The notes under the pieces are model-generated. The model did not search any database. It was not told where the DNA came from and saw only the letters and a list, made by a program, of their open reading frames with translations. The translations under genes were made by a program, and so were the position numbers. Below, piece after piece: positions 12,668 through 13,331 of a stretch of 13,331 bases of DNA (its first letter is position 1; the number at the start of each line of letters is the position of its first letter). The DNA comes from an uncultured archaeon (GTDB lineage: Archaea; Thermoproteota; CALKCG01; B24), in contig CALKCG010000196.1 of NCBI GenBank assembly GCA_938082915.1, forward strand, positions 1-13,331. Direction: 5' to 3'.

Positions 12668-13331
12668 GTGGTCTTGGGCATAAGACGGATATTGTGGAAA
12701 ACCAGGCTATCGATTAGAAAAATTCCAACTGCATTTTGCTTAGGGGTTTTACTGGGGTTTATTGCTGGATTGATAGGTATAGGTGGGGGAGAATTTAGAA
12801 TTCCAATACTGCTTTATGTTCTCAGGCTTCCAGTTGTAACAGCTGTCGCCATAAATCTACTCATAGGACTATTGACGGTAGTCGTTTCATTTCTAAGACG
12901 TTTTCAACTTGGACTGTTAAACTGGCATAGTTTGAGCATTGCAATAGTTATGACGCCCGCCTCAATCATCGGATCCTACGTAGGAGCGATGTTAACTGGA
13001 AGAGTCTCGGAAAAATCTTTGAAAAAAGCCTTAGCAGTCCTCCTTGTAATCGTGGGGTTGAAAATTGGATCAGAGCCTTTCGTAGGTAGTACTGCTACAT
13101 CCCATCTAGAATTGGGGCTTATAGTGGAGATTATTCTGGCTACTTTAGTCGGTTTAGCCATAGGAGTTGTATGTGGATCCCTGGGTGTTGCAGGTGGCGA
13201 ATTCAGAATTCCAGCCCTAATGTACATCTTTGGCTTAAACATCGTTGTAGCTGGAACTGCTAGCCTTCTAGTCTCCATACCTACGGTGGCGTCGGGTTTT
13301 CTAAAGCATCATAATATGAGTCACGTAGACG
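12668..13331 (+). CDS. TauE/SafE family membrane transporter, 5' part
   Basis: The first 221 residues of an integral membrane protein of the TauE/SafE (DUF81) family, which exports small anions such as sulfite or sulfoacetate in characterised members. At least six hydrophobic helices are visible. The family's internal duplication is clear: IGIGGGEFRIPILLYVLRL (about 37-55) in the first half and GVAGGEFRIPALMYIFGL in the second half (GGEFRIP at 176-182). A basic stretch (RRILWKTRLSIRK) precedes the first helix, facing the cytoplasm. The frame runs off the window end. A stop at 12662 limits the start to GTG 12668 or TTG 12674; I choose GTG because of the TATA spacing. The substrate is not determined. 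Confidence 0.85.
   Translation, partial: MVLGIRRILWKTRLSIRKIPTAFCLGVLLGFIAGLIGIGGGEFRIPILLYVLRLPVVTAVAINLLIGLLTVVVSFLRRFQLGLLNWHSLSIAIVMTPASIIGSYVGAMLTGRVSEKSLKKALAVLLVIVGLKIGSEPFVGSTATSHLELGLIVEIILATLVGLAIGVVCGSLGVAGGEFRIPALMYIFGLNIVVAGTASLLVSIPTVASGFLKHHNMSHVD

Overview
This is archaeal chromosomal DNA. The evidence is an archaeal-type Trm5, a DUF371 protein, an archaeal phosphopantetheine adenylyltransferase, a geranylgeranyl reductase family flavoprotein for ether lipids, a tRNA gene with no encoded CCA, and a mix of Shine-Dalgarno-led starts (GGTG/GGAGGTGA type, often TTG or GTG) and apparently leaderless starts. Base composition is moderately AT-rich. A TACK-group archaeon fits best, but the sequence alone does not fix the lineage.

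Layout. (1) Bases 1-2548, plus strand: the branched-chain amino acid operon ilvB (3' part only), ilvN and ilvC, tightly spaced, followed by a tRNA m1G37 methyltransferase (trm5, to 3635). (2) Bases 3649-6729, minus strand: a packed cluster reading coaD, geranylgeranyl reductase, protein-L-isoaspartate methyltransferase and DUF371, converging on trm5. The isoaspartate methyltransferase is split in two by a 29-bp insertion carrying a stop codon, a perfect small palindrome and a new ribosome binding site. (3) Bases 6831-8042, minus strand: an MFS transporter. (4) Bases about 8050-10340: a gene-poor accessory island. It holds a decayed C2H2 zinc-finger gene, an intact EF-Tu domain-2-like gene, a heavily frameshifted tyrosine recombinase relic ending 40 bp from the 3' end of a tRNA-Ser(UGA) gene, a ribbon-helix-helix gene whose stop codon touches the tRNA 5' end, a helically phased array of five CCATACAA repeats, and a small basic ORF with a ribosome binding site. 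(5) Bases 10348-12486, plus strand: a complete GH36 raffinose-synthase/Sip1-type alpha-galactosidase. (6) Bases 12668 to the end, plus strand: the 5' part of a TauE/SafE-type membrane transporter.

How the parts relate. The ilv genes form valine/leucine/isoleucine synthesis steps 1 and 2. The coaD cluster supplies CoA and lipid maturation plus protein repair. Region 4 reads as a tRNA-anchored integration scar: integrase relic, small DNA-binding protein, iteron-like repeats and decayed small genes are the usual debris of an integrative element, although no second att copy is visible here. The two most notable points are the split isoaspartate methyltransferase, which may be a two-polypeptide enzyme or a recent knock-out, and the integration scar with its repeat array.
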